Assembly (NCBI RefSeq): GCF_003260995.1
Contig: NZ_CP030040.1
Span: 1,911,995-1,975,994, forward strand
DNA: 64,000 bases
Direction: 5' to 3'
Origin: Acetobacterium sp. KB-1
GTDB taxonomy: Bacteria > Bacillota > Clostridia > Eubacteriales > Eubacteriaceae
How positions within the stretch are numbered: position 1 is the first letter of the stretch; every line of letters starts with the position of its first letter. Both the position numbers and the translations under genes were made by a program. Below, in pieces: positions 9,341 to 18,238 of this stretch. The notes below the pieces were generated by a model. The model ran no database searches. It was not told the origin of the DNA and was given only the letters and a program-made list of their open reading frames with translations.

Positions 9341-9919
9341 TCATTTTCTAATTAATTTTATATAGTTCAAAATCAATTCATCCTTATGATCCGTTAGTAC
9401 TGACCCTGCTGCAAAAAGATAGTTATTGGTAAGATAATAGTGTATCAAACCTAACCAACTGTTAAAAATTATATGCATCGGTATTTCTTTGATTGCCTTT
9501 TTTTCCTTATCACGTTCAATCACCTGATTAAGATGAAACGAAACCACTGATTGGATATTAATGAATACATACTTTGCTTCTTGGGGCAAAATATTTATTT
9601 CGGAAATAAGCCTTTTATAAAAATCTTCATAACTGATCAGAACATTAATATGGGCCGCCAAAAAAGTCTCCAGACTTTCATCTTTTTCCGAGAGGAGATG
9701 CAAATGCTCATTAATTTCAGATCCAAAACGTTCAAGTAAACAACTAATGAGATTATCTACCGTTGGAAAATGAACGAAGATAGTGCCATGAGAAACATTA
9801 GCTGCCTTGGCTATTTGATTGGTTGTGGCACTAAACCCTTCCTCTGCATACACTTGATAAGCGGCATCTAAAATCAGTTTTCTGGTTGCTTCTTTTTGGA
9901 TCTGACGTTTCGTTTTCAT
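9341..9919 (-). CDS. TetR-family transcriptional regulator
   Basis: 192 residues. The N-terminal TetR helix-turn-helix (residues 8-55) includes TRKLILDAAYQVYAEEGFSA and TNQIAKAANVSHGTIFVHF. The remainder is an all-helical ligand and dimerisation domain. It is probably a repressor of itself and of the VOC gene whose start overlaps its stop codon. A consensus promoter lies 34 bp upstream. Confidence 0.93.
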   Translation of the reverse strand: MKTKRQIQKEATRKLILDAAYQVYAEEGFSATTNQIAKAANVSHGTIFVHFPTVDNLISCLLERFGSEINEHLHLLSEKDESLETFLAAHINVLISYEDFYKRLISEINILPQEAKYVFINIQSVVSFHLNQVIERDKEKKAIKEIPMHIIFNSWLGLIHYYLTNNYLFAAGSVLTDHKDELILNYIKLIRK

Positions 9920-9952
9920 TTCACTGACTCCAAACTCATTGACTTTATACTT

Positions 9953-9981
9953 ATTATAATTAATTATGTTCCTGGTGTCAA
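9953..9981 (-). promoter_or_regulatory. Promoter of the tetR-VOC unit
   Basis: On the minus strand TTGACA (9976-9981), 17 bp, TATAAT (9953-9958): a full sigma-A consensus directly upstream of tetR. A promoter this strong next to a TetR gene suggests tight repression, but I see no clean palindrome across it. Confidence 0.8.
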
Positions 9982-10125
9982 GAAATTATTTTTTTGTGCG
10001 TAATTTATCAAATAGTCTAAGCCAATCAAGGTTAAACGTGCTACTGTTATGTTATTGTATAAGCAGGTGAAAGAACGAAATATTTTTTAGCCAAACCAAA
10101 ATAAAAATGATATGGAACCAAAACG

Positions 10126-11073
10126 ATGAGCCATTTAGAGCAAAAACTAAACCAGATACCACCACTTCCCGGTGTTTATAAGATGTTGGATTCCGCCGGT
10201 CAAATTATCTATATCGGAAAAAGTAAATGTCTGAAAAAAAGAGTGAAATCTTATTTCACTAAATCCCCTAAGCAACCAAAGATTGAAAGAATGGTTTTTT
10301 TCATTGATGATATCAATTATATTGTCACCGATACCCATTTAGAAGCCCGACTGCTGGAATGTCAGCTGATTAAAGAGATCCAGCCATACTTTAATTCGCA
10401 AATGAAAAACGACAGACGGTATTTCTATCTGAAAGTTACTAATTCAGCCCATTCCAAGGGATTGTCGATTGTTCCGGAACGAGAAGACTATAGCTTTGGA
10501 CCGTTTCGGAGAAAACAAGCAATCCAATCATTGATCGATATGTTCACCCACCTCTTTCCCATTGTTCAAGATAACCACCGTTTCAATTTTCACTATCATA
10601 CGCTGCCTGAGATCATGAACCCTGATGATTTTTCGAAAAACAGACAGACCCTGCTTCAGATTTTTTCAGAAGCCACTACGCTTAACTGCTTACTTAATCA
10701 ATTTCAGATCTGCATGAATAAAGAGTCTGCCCAATATCATTATGAACGAGCCACCACCTACCGGGATCTGATTAAAAGTCTGACCTATATCAGCCATATA
10801 CTTCATGATTATAAGCACCTGACCACCAGAGATGTGCTTTTAAAAATACCGGTTGAGGATGGCGAAAAGGTTTTCTTTATCTCAAAAGGCAGAATCGTGT
10901 TAAAAAAATATTTTTCCCTTCTGACCCAAGCAGCGATTGATACTTTTTTAGCTGAAGGCTGTCGAAGCAAAGCAGCTATTGTCCCCTTCCCGGATGAAAA
11001 AGCAGCAGTCGATTTTCAAAATATCCTCTTCTCTGAAATCCAAGCCCTGCCGGATGAGTGGATTTTGAAATAA
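10126..11073 (+). CDS. UvrC-like GIY-YIG nuclease domain protein (Cho-like)
   Basis: 315 residues. Residues 12-90 are a UvrC-type GIY-YIG domain: PPLPGVYKML, then IIYIGKSKCLKKRVKSYF, then EARLLECQLIKEIQPYFN, giving the catalytic Tyr, Arg and Glu. Full UvrC is about 600 residues with a C-terminal RNase H-like nuclease and helix-hairpin-helix; those parts are missing. It therefore resembles the short UvrC homologue Cho, which makes the 3' incision in nucleotide excision repair. The remaining 220 residues are not recognisable. It is monocistronic, and a MITE-like repeat follows 23 bp after the stop. Confidence 0.8.
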   Translation: MSHLEQKLNQIPPLPGVYKMLDSAGQIIYIGKSKCLKKRVKSYFTKSPKQPKIERMVFFIDDINYIVTDTHLEARLLECQLIKEIQPYFNSQMKNDRRYFYLKVTNSAHSKGLSIVPEREDYSFGPFRRKQAIQSLIDMFTHLFPIVQDNHRFNFHYHTLPEIMNPDDFSKNRQTLLQIFSEATTLNCLLNQFQICMNKESAQYHYERATTYRDLIKSLTYISHILHDYKHLTTRDVLLKIPVEDGEKVFFISKGRIVLKKYFSLLTQAAIDTFLAEGCRSKAAIVPFPDEKAAVDFQNILFSEIQALPDEWILK

Positions 11074-11096
11074 ACCAATTTGCAATACTTCAATTG

Positions 11097-11198
11097 TATA
11101 AGTAGAATTAAATATTTAATGTGGGGGGCGATCAATGATCGCCCCCACACTGCACAATTGCCAGTTCATTTTGCAAAACTCTTTAACCAAACGCATAC
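11097..11198 (-). repeat. MITE-like dispersed repeat, copy 1
   Basis: One of three related elements of about 100 bp in the window, here inverted relative to the other two. The core is a near-perfect hairpin (GGGGGCGATC and its complement at 11123-11146). The flanking parts, GCAAAATGAACTGGC with GTGCAGTGTG on one side and TAAGTAGAATTAAA on the other, match copies 2 and 3. It lies between the GIY-YIG gene and the convergent EamA gene and may serve as their terminator. Confidence 0.75.
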
Positions 11199-11267
11199 AG
11201 CAAAAAACTTTGGTTCCTCCTTTTTCATGAACAAATTCGTCTATCTTCAATCTCAGTTCAGCGTGAA

Positions 11268-12143
11268 CTAGCCATCCGCTTGCTTCTTTCGGCCCCAAAA
11301 CTCGCCGAATGCTGCTCCCCCTAGAATTAACACCGCTCCTACAACCTGAATGGATGTTAATCGTTCCTGGAGAAAAATCGCTGAAAAAAACAAGGCCGAA
11401 AGCGGTTCCAAATATCCCAAAATGGCTACAGATTGAGCCGGAAGCTGCTGAATTGATGAAAAATAAAGATAACATCCGATTCCTGTATTGACGATTCCCA
11501 ATAATAAAATAGGAACAACGTCCACAAGCGTAACAGGAATCACCAGCCCCTGTTTGATCACCGTAAATATGCCAACGGTGACCAAACTTGCCAAGAGCTG
11601 CCATACCGCATTTTCAAGCCCGTTTATACTGACTGCTTTTTTATTGAAGATCACCATGACAGCGTACATAAATGCCGCCATTATTCCACAAAATAATCCC
11701 CAGGTCAATCCGCTTTGTATCAGCGTATCGCGATTGACCAGAAACATCCCCAGCAACACACTCAAAAAACCGATTATTCTGGTGGCGACCATTTTTTCTT
11801 TAAAAATCAAGGGTGCCAGCACCATCACAATTACCGGCCCGCAATAATAAGCCAAGGTTGCCATACTAACCCCGATTTGTGCATAACCTTCATATAAAAA
11901 CATCCAGCTTGCACCCATCGCTCCACCGGAGATCAACAGCCAGACCAGATGCTTTTTGTGTTCCAGTCCCTTAAACTTTCCCCTAGTGATTAAAAACATC
12001 GCACCCAGAAATAAACTGGCGATCAAGGTTCTCAAAAAAACTATTTCATAACTATTCAGTAAAATCGCACTGGCCACAATTCCATTTGTGCCAAAAAGCA
12101 ATAACGCCGATATGTATTTCGTATAATCTCTTTTTATTTTCAT
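11268..12143 (-). CDS. EamA/DMT-family membrane transporter
   Basis: 291 residues, about ten membrane helices in two EamA repeats; the second carries the typical YLEPLSALFFSAIFLQERLT segment. It is probably an exporter of a small metabolite in the cytoplasmic membrane. The ATG at 12143 follows a GGAGGCG ribosome binding site. It is divergent from a LysR gene 163 bp away, and such pairs usually mean that the LysR protein controls the exporter; this is inferred from layout. Confidence 0.87.
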   Translation of the reverse strand: MKIKRDYTKYISALLLFGTNGIVASAILLNSYEIVFLRTLIASLFLGAMFLITRGKFKGLEHKKHLVWLLISGGAMGASWMFLYEGYAQIGVSMATLAYYCGPVIVMVLAPLIFKEKMVATRIIGFLSVLLGMFLVNRDTLIQSGLTWGLFCGIMAAFMYAVMVIFNKKAVSINGLENAVWQLLASLVTVGIFTVIKQGLVIPVTLVDVVPILLLGIVNTGIGCYLYFSSIQQLPAQSVAILGYLEPLSALFFSAIFLQERLTSIQVVGAVLILGGAAFGEFWGRKKQADG

Positions 12144-12230
12144 CAATAATAATCGCCTCCTGCCCTTCCTCTTTTTGTTTCAAACTTCATTTTTTTAATA
12201 CTTGAAACACCGTGTATAAAAGTATATCAT

Positions 12231-12276
12231 TAACATAAGCATTACATAAACGAATTCTTGTCATGTTGCTTATGAC
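12231..12276. promoter_or_regulatory. Inverted repeats in the EamA-lysR divergent promoter region
   Basis: CATAAGCA near 12234-12241 is inverted as TGCTTATG near 12267-12274, and GTCAT...ATGAC brackets the second arm near 12260-12276. T-N11-A-like dyads of this kind are what LysR regulators bind between divergent genes. No box was tested; the role is inferred. Confidence 0.4.
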
Positions 12277-12306
12277 AAAACCAGATGATTGAAGGTGAAC
12301 CTGATC

Positions 12307-13176
12307 ATGAATATTCAAAAATACCTGGCTTTCGTAAAAACCGTTGAATGTGGCAGCTTCACAAAAGCTGCCACATTATTAAACTATTCCCAATCCGGCA
12401 TTAGTCGAATGATTAACGATTTAGAAAGAGAATGGCAGATCTCACTCCTTGAACGCGGTCATACCGGTCTGCGACTCACTTCCGATGGACTCCAACTTCT
12501 TCCTTACGCCAAAAGTATCTGTTTGGAGTACGAAAAATTACAAACACAGATTAACGAACTGCACGGTCTTGAATCTGGCTTGATTCGGATTGGAACCTTT
12601 TCCAGCGTGGCTACCCATTGGCTTCCAAATATTATTAAAGCTTTTCAGAAAAAATATCCCAACATCGCTTACGAGTTGTTACTCGGTGACTATACCGAAA
12701 TCGAAAGTTGGATTTTGGAAGGGCGCGTCGATTGCGGTTTTCTTCGACTTCCCACAAACCCTAGCCTGGAAACTATTTTTTTGGAACAGGATCGTCTGCT
12801 CGTTATTTTACCTGAGAACCATCCTCTGGCAAATTGCGACCGTTTTCCTGTTGAAGCCTTATGTAATGACCCATTTATGCTTCTGGAAAAGGGAGCAAAA
12901 GCCGAAATTTCAGAAATATTTGAACTTCACCATTTGGAGCCAATGACTCATTTCACCACCTGGGACGACTATGCCATTATGTCAATGGTGGAAAGCGGAC
13001 TGGGAATCAGCATTCTGCCAGAACTTATTTTGCAGCGTCTGCCTTATCGGATCATTATCAAAGAGCTGGAAGTTCCTGCCTATCGCAGAATCGGAATAGC
13101 TATGAAAAATCAAAAAAACGCATCACTAGCGGTTAAGCGATTTTTAGATTACCTTCCTGATCGAAATAAACTGTAA
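12307..13176 (+). CDS. LysR-family transcriptional regulator
   Basis: 289 residues. The N-terminal LysR helix-turn-helix (1-60) contains SFTKAATLLNYSQSGISRMI. The C-terminal periplasmic-binding-protein-like effector domain includes IRIGTFSSVATHWLP and a GLGISILPE segment. The ATG at 12307 is preferred over an upstream TTG because AAGGTGA sits eight bases before it. It probably activates or represses the divergent EamA exporter. Confidence 0.92.
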   Translation: MNIQKYLAFVKTVECGSFTKAATLLNYSQSGISRMINDLEREWQISLLERGHTGLRLTSDGLQLLPYAKSICLEYEKLQTQINELHGLESGLIRIGTFSSVATHWLPNIIKAFQKKYPNIAYELLLGDYTEIESWILEGRVDCGFLRLPTNPSLETIFLEQDRLLVILPENHPLANCDRFPVEALCNDPFMLLEKGAKAEISEIFELHHLEPMTHFTTWDDYAIMSMVESGLGISILPELILQRLPYRIIIKELEVPAYRRIGIAMKNQKNASLAVKRFLDYLPDRNKL

Positions 13177-13177
13177 A

Positions 13178-13225
13178 AAAAAGAAGCCCCGGAAATGAAA
13201 GTCTCAAATCTGGCTGCTTCTTTTT
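13178..13225 (+). terminator. Intrinsic terminator after lysR
   Basis: AAAAAGAAGC (13178-13187) pairs with GCTTCTTTTT (13216-13225). It is A-rich before and T-rich after, so it can also serve the convergent small gene. Confidence 0.65.
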
Positions 13226-13232
13226 AATTTGT

Positions 13233-13382
13233 TTAATAATCTTCACTTTCCTTTTCGTCAATAGTCCCCAGCGCTTTTCTCAAAACATCTTTGATCTGTT
13301 CCTCTTTATGGTTCGGAATGGTGATCACCTCATCCAGGGCATCAATAATGATTCGGATTTTATCATCTTTACTCATTTTCAT
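13233..13382 (-). CDS. Hypothetical small acidic/basic protein, 49 aa
   Basis: A short gene below most ORF cut-offs. It encodes MKMSKDDKIRIII, then DALDEVITIPNHKEEQIK, and ends DEKESEDY. A GGAGGG ribosome binding site is correctly placed before the ATG at 13382. Composition is charged and helical, with no membrane segment. It lies between lysR (convergent) and malic enzyme (upstream, same strand). Function is unknown; the ribosome binding site and protein-like composition are the only support. Confidence 0.55.
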   Translation of the reverse strand: MKMSKDDKIRIIIDALDEVITIPNHKEEQIKDVLRKALGTIDEKESEDY

Positions 13383-13476
13383 TTTTTCCCTCCTTATTTT
13401 TTATTGATTCAACATCTATTATAAACATTTAGCCATTGTCAGCACAATCAAAATTGCTGAATTTTGTTTCTTAAGA

Positions 13477-14655
13477 TTATTTCCGTCTGGCCACACCTGA
13501 ATCCTTTGCCGCCTGATAGACGGCTTTTGCCACAACCTTTCCAACCCGGGGATCAAAGGCTGGCACAATAATATAGTCGGCACTCCGTTCGTCATCACTG
13601 ATTAGCTCGGCAATGGCTTTTGCTGCAGCAACCTTCATCGCTTCGTTGATGTCACTGGCTCGGGCATCCAGTGCGCCTCTGAAAATACCGGGGAAAGCCA
13701 GGACGTTGTTAATCTGGTTGGGATAGTCCGACCGTCCCGTTCCGACAACCCTCGCGCCGGCTTTTATGGCCAGCTCCGGATCAATTTCCGGATCCGGATT
13801 GGCCATTGGCAGAACTATGGCATCTTGTGCCATGGTCTCTACCATTTCGGGTGTGACGATACCCGGTGCCGAAACACCAATAAAAATATCAGCCCCGTTG
13901 ATGGCGTCGGCAAGACTCCCTTTTTTGTGATGCTTATTGGTCATCTGGGCTATTTCCTGATGAACCCAGTTGCTGTACTCTTCGTCTTTTGAGAGAATGC
14001 CCTTGCTGCTGCAGGCGATAATATCCTTAACGCCGACATTTAATAGCATCTTGACGATGGCCGATCCGGCTGCTCCGGCGCCGCTCATGGCTACCGTCAC
14101 CTGCTGCCATTGTTTGCCGACGACCTTCAGGGCATTCATCAGCGCTGCTGTCACCACCACTGCCGTGCCATGTTGATCATCATGAAAAACCGGAATGTCC
14201 AGTTCTTTTTTTAAGCGTCTTTCGATTTCGGCGCATCTGGGCGAAGCAATATCTTCCAGATTAATCCCGCCAAATCCCGGTTCAATCATCTTGACCGTCT
14301 TGATGATGACCTCCACATCCTGGGATGGAATACAGATCGGAAACGCATCCACACCACCAAATTCTTTAAATAAAGCGGCTTTTCCTTCCATCACTGGAAG
14401 GGCGGCTTCGGGACCAATATCGCCCAGCCCCAACACTGCCGATCCGTCAGTGACCACTGCCACCATATTTCCCTTTCCAGTATACTTATATACATCATCT
14501 TTGTTCTTATGGATCATTCGGCAGGGCGCTGCCACCCCTGGGGTGTAGGCCATGGACAAATCGTATTTGCTTTTTACTGGAACCTTGCTGTCAATGCTGA
14601 GCTTCCCTTGCCATTCTTCGTGTAATTTTAATGCTTCTTCCTGAATTCCCATCAT
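13477..14655 (-). CDS. NAD(P)-dependent malic enzyme
   Basis: 392 residues, the length of bacterial single-domain malic enzymes (decarboxylating malate dehydrogenase: malate to pyruvate and CO2 with NAD(P)+ reduction). The N-terminal domain has AYTPGVAAPCR and VAVVTDGSAVLGLGDIGP. The metal site segment is GGINLEDIASPRC followed by FHDDQHGTA. The Rossmann motif is SGAGAAGSAI near residue 192. It lacks the phosphotransacetylase-like extension of MaeB. GGAG precedes two adjacent ATG codons. It is divergent from the SPFH gene. Confidence 0.94.
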   Translation of the reverse strand: MMGIQEEALKLHEEWQGKLSIDSKVPVKSKYDLSMAYTPGVAAPCRMIHKNKDDVYKYTGKGNMVAVVTDGSAVLGLGDIGPEAALPVMEGKAALFKEFGGVDAFPICIPSQDVEVIIKTVKMIEPGFGGINLEDIASPRCAEIERRLKKELDIPVFHDDQHGTAVVVTAALMNALKVVGKQWQQVTVAMSGAGAAGSAIVKMLLNVGVKDIIACSSKGILSKDEEYSNWVHQEIAQMTNKHHKKGSLADAINGADIFIGVSAPGIVTPEMVETMAQDAIVLPMANPDPEIDPELAIKAGARVVGTGRSDYPNQINNVLAFPGIFRGALDARASDINEAMKVAAAKAIAELISDDERSADYIIVPAFDPRVGKVVAKAVYQAAKDSGVARRK

Positions 14656-15025
14656 GTCTCCTTTAATCCAACAATTTTATTTTCTTCTTTTTTTCTATAC
14701 TCTATTCTGTTCTCTCAATCAACTCGCCAACGTAATCTGATAATTCCAGGACTCTCTAACTTCTTTTATTTGCCTAGATAATTCATGTTTACCTCTAACA
14801 ATCGATCGCTTTCAACTAACATTAAGCACTGGTAAAATTATAACATTTATCCCCCAAGACAACTATAACGATTTTTAATCTTTGACTTTGAATCCAACCT
14901 CTTATATAATACGTTTGTTGAGTTCATACAAAGATTATCCACTTCCAAGAATCTGTGCGGTTGCCATATTCCCACCAAAGCGAATATCCTTTTGACCTCA
15001 ACATTAAATATTGCAGGAGGTGCAA
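14656..15025. promoter_or_regulatory. Divergent promoter region of malic enzyme and SPFH gene
   Basis: A 370-bp gene-free stretch. A plus-strand consensus promoter, TTGACT (14882-14887), 17 bp, TATAAT (14905-14910), drives the SPFH gene with a leader of about 110 nt. I see no equally clear minus-strand promoter for malic enzyme, and no riboswitch or repeat. Confidence 0.7.
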
Positions 15026-16591
15026 ATGTCAATTTTTACACTGATTATCCCCATTATTGTCGTATTGTTAGTTATTGCCATCTTAATGATGAGCTACGTT
15101 AAAGCTCCCCCAGATACAGCCTATGTCATATCTGGTATTAAACGGCGTGTCATCATCGGAAAAGCGGGAGTCAAGATTCCGTTTCTTGAACGCGTAGACA
15201 AACTGGACTTAAAAATGATGTCTGTTGATGTCAAAACTGGTGAATCCGTACCAACCAACAATTTCATTGATGTGATGGTTGATGGCGCTGTAAAGATCAA
15301 GATCGGTTCATCACCGGACGCCATTTTACTGGCTTCCGAAAACTTTCTAAACCAATCAACTGATGCCATTATTCCCCAGGTAAAGGATGTCCTTGAAGGA
15401 AATGTCCGTGAAATCATCGGCTCACTGGACCTAAAAGACATGTTAACCGACCGAAAATCCTTTTCCGAAAAGGTTCAGGAGAATGCTGTTCCGGATCTTA
15501 AACGGATGGGGCTTGAAATAATCTCCTTCAACATTCAATCGATCCGCGATCAGGCTGGGGTAATTGAGGACCTGGGGACCGAAAACAAATCTCAAATCAA
15601 AAAAGGCGCTGCCATTGCTCGTGCCAATGCGGAAAAAGAAGTCGCCATTGCCGAATCGGAAGCCGCAAAAATTGCCAATGATGCCCGAATTATAGCTGAT
15701 TTGGAAATTGCCCAGAAAAATACCGATTTGGATATCCGCAAAGCTGAATTGAAACGGCAGTCTGATCTAACTCAGGCTCAGGCCGATGCCGCTTACCAAA
15801 TCGAGCAGGAAGAACAGCGAAAAACAATTGAGACTAAAACTCAGGAAGCCAACATTGTTAAGCAGGTCAAAGAGATTGAATTAGCCACCAAAGAAGTTGA
15901 AGTGCGTGAACAACGATTAAAAGCTGAGATCAACAAAACTGCCGATGCCGAACGCTACCAACGTAACCAAAAGGCTGAAGCTGATTTGTTTGAAAAGCAA
16001 AAAGATGCTGAAGCGAAACTGTTTATTGCCACCAAAGATGCTGAAGCCAATCGATTGGCTGCTGAAGCTGATCGCTATGCCAAAGAACAGGAAGCTGCCG
16101 CAATCGAAGCGAGAGGTTTTGCCGAAGCTGCGGCAATCAAGGCCAAAGGTCTGGCCGAAGCCGCCGGAATTGATGCCAAAGCCGAAGCGATGAAGAAATA
16201 CAGTGATGCCGCCATCATGGAAATGTACTTCGATGCTCTTCCCGAAGTCGCCCGTAATGTTGCCGCGCCACTTAACAACGTCGATCGTATCACTATGTAT
16301 GGTGATGGCAATTCCGCCAAAATGGTCAAAGACATCATCAATTCTATGTCACAAGTGACCGAAGGCATCTCAGAAAGCACCGGTATTAATCTGCAGTCGT
16401 TAATTTCCGGGTTCTTAGGCGGTAAAATGTCAACACCTGCCGATTCTTCCGCAACACCAGTAAGCACACCACCCATTACTGCAACCAGCGAACCGCATGA
16501 CCTGGATTTAATAACCGAGTTTACCGCTCAGATTCAATCCGATCATTCCAAAACCAACACCGAAGACACTGAAGACCCCGAAGAAGTCTAA
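15026..16591 (+). CDS. Flotillin-like SPFH/Band 7 protein (YqiK family)
   Basis: 521 residues. One N-terminal membrane helix (about 2-24), then an SPFH/PHB domain (30-190; PDTAYVISGIKRRVIIGKAG, DLKRMGLEIISFNIQSI). A long alanine/glutamate-rich coiled coil (200-400, repeated AEA and KDAEA units) follows, then a low-complexity tail. Flotillins oligomerise at the inner face of the membrane and organise lipid-raft-like microdomains. The start is ATG at 15026, six bases after AGGAGGTG. Flotillins are often paired with NfeD; none is seen here. Confidence 0.9.
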   Translation: MSIFTLIIPIIVVLLVIAILMMSYVKAPPDTAYVISGIKRRVIIGKAGVKIPFLERVDKLDLKMMSVDVKTGESVPTNNFIDVMVDGAVKIKIGSSPDAILLASENFLNQSTDAIIPQVKDVLEGNVREIIGSLDLKDMLTDRKSFSEKVQENAVPDLKRMGLEIISFNIQSIRDQAGVIEDLGTENKSQIKKGAAIARANAEKEVAIAESEAAKIANDARIIADLEIAQKNTDLDIRKAELKRQSDLTQAQADAAYQIEQEEQRKTIETKTQEANIVKQVKEIELATKEVEVREQRLKAEINKTADAERYQRNQKAEADLFEKQKDAEAKLFIATKDAEANRLAAEADRYAKEQEAAAIEARGFAEAAAIKAKGLAEAAGIDAKAEAMKKYSDAAIMEMYFDALPEVARNVAAPLNNVDRITMYGDGNSAKMVKDIINSMSQVTEGISESTGINLQSLISGFLGGKMSTPADSSATPVSTPPITATSEPHDLDLITEFTAQIQSDHSKTNTEDTEDPEEV

Positions 16592-16672
16592 TTTTTAAAA
16601 ACGAATCCTAATTTTCCAGTATTTTATCACTGTCGCTGTTTGGTTCTTCCCTTTCAGGTCGCGGGAATTTAA

Positions 16673-16703
16673 AAGAAAAGCATCGAATTTTGGTGCTTTT
16701 CTT
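16673..16703 (+). terminator. Terminator after the SPFH gene
   Basis: Ten-bp stem AAGAAAAGCA (16673-16682) with TGCTTTTCTT (16694-16703). It lies between the SPFH gene and the next gene on the same strand, so they are probably separate units. Confidence 0.55.
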
Positions 16704-16769
16704 GCTTAAAAGGGTAATTTGGCTTATCATTAAATTAATCCATATTTATAACAAGGGGGTATCGCTATC

Positions 16770-17423
16770 GTGAACGCTTTAACCTTTTTTAGTCAGTTGT
16801 TTGGCTTAGAAAATTCACCAGTTGCTCAATTGTCCCTCTTTATCGGAGGCGCATTTTTAACGATCCTGTTTGTTTTTCTGATTTATTATGTTGTTTTTCG
16901 GGTGAAACAAGAATCACCCGAAAAAATTAAGCAACCCTCAGACGGATCTTACCAGGATCTATCGACGCTTACAGCAAGCCCCGATTCAGCACCGCTTCAG
17001 GATCGTGCGATTAAAGAACAGGCCCGGTTGCAAAAACTAATCGGTTTATTAAAAACTGCCAAACGGCGGGAGTCACTCTATCCCCAGGAAGCCATCCTCG
17101 AAGATCTGGAAGCGGTTGTTTCAAAGGTTCGGGACAAAATCTGTAAAGATCAGGAACTTCGGGTTTTTCCGCAGTACGCCAGTTATCATGCTGAAACGGC
17201 CATTACACTCCTTAATACCTACCTTGATTTAGATCGAACTCACGATGAATCGGTAGAAAACATCAACAAGATCAGACTTGAAATTATCGCATCATTCCCC
17301 CCACTGCTTGACTATTATCAGGATTATTTAAATCGCTTGTATGATACTCAGTATTTTGATGTCGCCAGTGATGTTAATGTGGTCAAGTCGATTTCAGGGG
17401 ATAAAAATAAAACATTACTTTAG
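16770..17423 (+). CDS. Hypothetical single-pass membrane protein
   Basis: 217 residues. A hydrophobic segment at about 22-45 (LFIGGAFLTILFVFLIYYVV) is the only membrane helix. The remainder is a charged, largely helical cytoplasmic domain resembling, in outline only, the 5-bromo-4-chloroindolyl phosphate hydrolysis (XpaC-like) group. GTG start with AAGGGGG at proper spacing. Its position directly after the flotillin gene suggests a membrane-organisation role, but I do not recognise the family with confidence. Confidence 0.6.
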   Translation: MNALTFFSQLFGLENSPVAQLSLFIGGAFLTILFVFLIYYVVFRVKQESPEKIKQPSDGSYQDLSTLTASPDSAPLQDRAIKEQARLQKLIGLLKTAKRRESLYPQEAILEDLEAVVSKVRDKICKDQELRVFPQYASYHAETAITLLNTYLDLDRTHDESVENINKIRLEIIASFPPLLDYYQDYLNRLYDTQYFDVASDVNVVKSISGDKNKTLL

Positions 17424-17496
17424 AATTTTATAGCTAAGACCGGCTTAATTATGTTATACTATTAAGCAATAAATCAAGAAGTAAGGAGGAAGAAAC

Positions 17497-17802
17497 ATGC
17501 CAACAAATCATATCGAAGCTGATTTGTTTTGTGTAATCTGTGAGAAAGATACCCCTCATGAAATAGAGTATAAAAACGACCAAATTTCCCAGATTACCTG
17601 CAAAGAGTGTTATATCGAAATTTCGATTAACCAGGAGTTTGTCAATAATCATTTTAAAGAAGACTTTGTCAAACGCGTTTTATCAAAACCAACCCGAATG
17701 ACGGCAGAGATGGAAGCTGATTTAAGCATTTTCTTAAAATCCTTACCCTCCCGGGTAATTTCAAAACCTTTTCGAGTGTACAAAGAATATAAGGAGAAAT
17801 AG
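17497..17802 (+). CDS. Small protein with CxxC zinc ribbon
   Basis: 101 residues. FCVICEKDTPHEIEY and ITCKECYIE give two CxxC pairs about 20 residues apart, a zinc ribbon. The C-terminal half is helical and rich in Lys and Arg (SRVISKPFRVYKEYKEK). AAGGAGGAA precedes the ATG. A 7-bp inverted repeat (GCTTAAT/ATTAAGC, about 17441-17465) brackets a TATACT -10 box upstream. It resembles small Firmicute proteins annotated only as bh-type or zinc-ribbon proteins; the role is unknown. Confidence 0.65.
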   Translation: MPTNHIEADLFCVICEKDTPHEIEYKNDQISQITCKECYIEISINQEFVNNHFKEDFVKRVLSKPTRMTAEMEADLSIFLKSLPSRVISKPFRVYKEYKEK

Positions 17803-17877
17803 CACTCAAAAGCTTTTTTAACTGGTCTTATCTACCATAATTAAGCAGCTATTATCACACTTCAATTAAAAAAACAG

Positions 17878-17919
17878 AACCAGCCTGATGTTTAGTAACA
17901 CCATCAGACTGGTTTTTTT
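17878..17919. terminator. Bidirectional terminator between the zinc-ribbon gene and ptsH
   Basis: The arms are AACCAGCCTGATG (17878-17890) and CATCAGACTGGTT (about 17902-17914), with one mismatch, followed by T7. An A-run lies to the left, so both convergent transcripts can end here. Confidence 0.75.
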
Positions 17920-17945
17920 ACTGCGTAAATTTTATCAATTAAACG

Positions 17946-18209
17946 CTACTCATCAAAGCGATCCTTAATCATTTGCACCAGTTCCGCCACTGCTTTTACT
18001 TCGTCTTCGCCTTCTGCTTTTATCTTAACTGTCGTTCCCTGGGTAATTCCCCCCGCCATAACCCCGACGATACTTTTGGCGTTAATCTCTTTGTCTGCTT
18101 TGATCACAAACACATCGGATTTAAATTTTCCGGCCGCCTTGACAAATAGGGATGCCGGCCGGGCATGGATACCTGTTTCATTTAATACCGTTACTTCTTG
18201 TATTTGCAT
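17946..18209 (-). CDS. ptsH: Phosphocarrier protein HPr
   Basis: 87 residues. The phosphoryl-accepting histidine is in GIHARPASLF (His15) and the regulatory serine in NAKSIVGVMA (Ser46, target of HPr kinase). It carries phosphate from enzyme I to sugar-specific EII complexes and, as Ser-P, is the CcpA corepressor. The ATG at 18209 with AAGGAG eight bases upstream is preferred over a longer frame. It follows ptsI with about 30 bp between them, so the two form one operon in the order ptsI-ptsH, the reverse of the usual order. Confidence 0.93.
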   Translation of the reverse strand: MQIQEVTVLNETGIHARPASLFVKAAGKFKSDVFVIKADKEINAKSIVGVMAGGITQGTTVKIKAEGEDEVKAVAELVQMIKDRFDE

Positions 18210-18238
18210 AATTCTAATCTCCTTATCGCAATAAAAAT

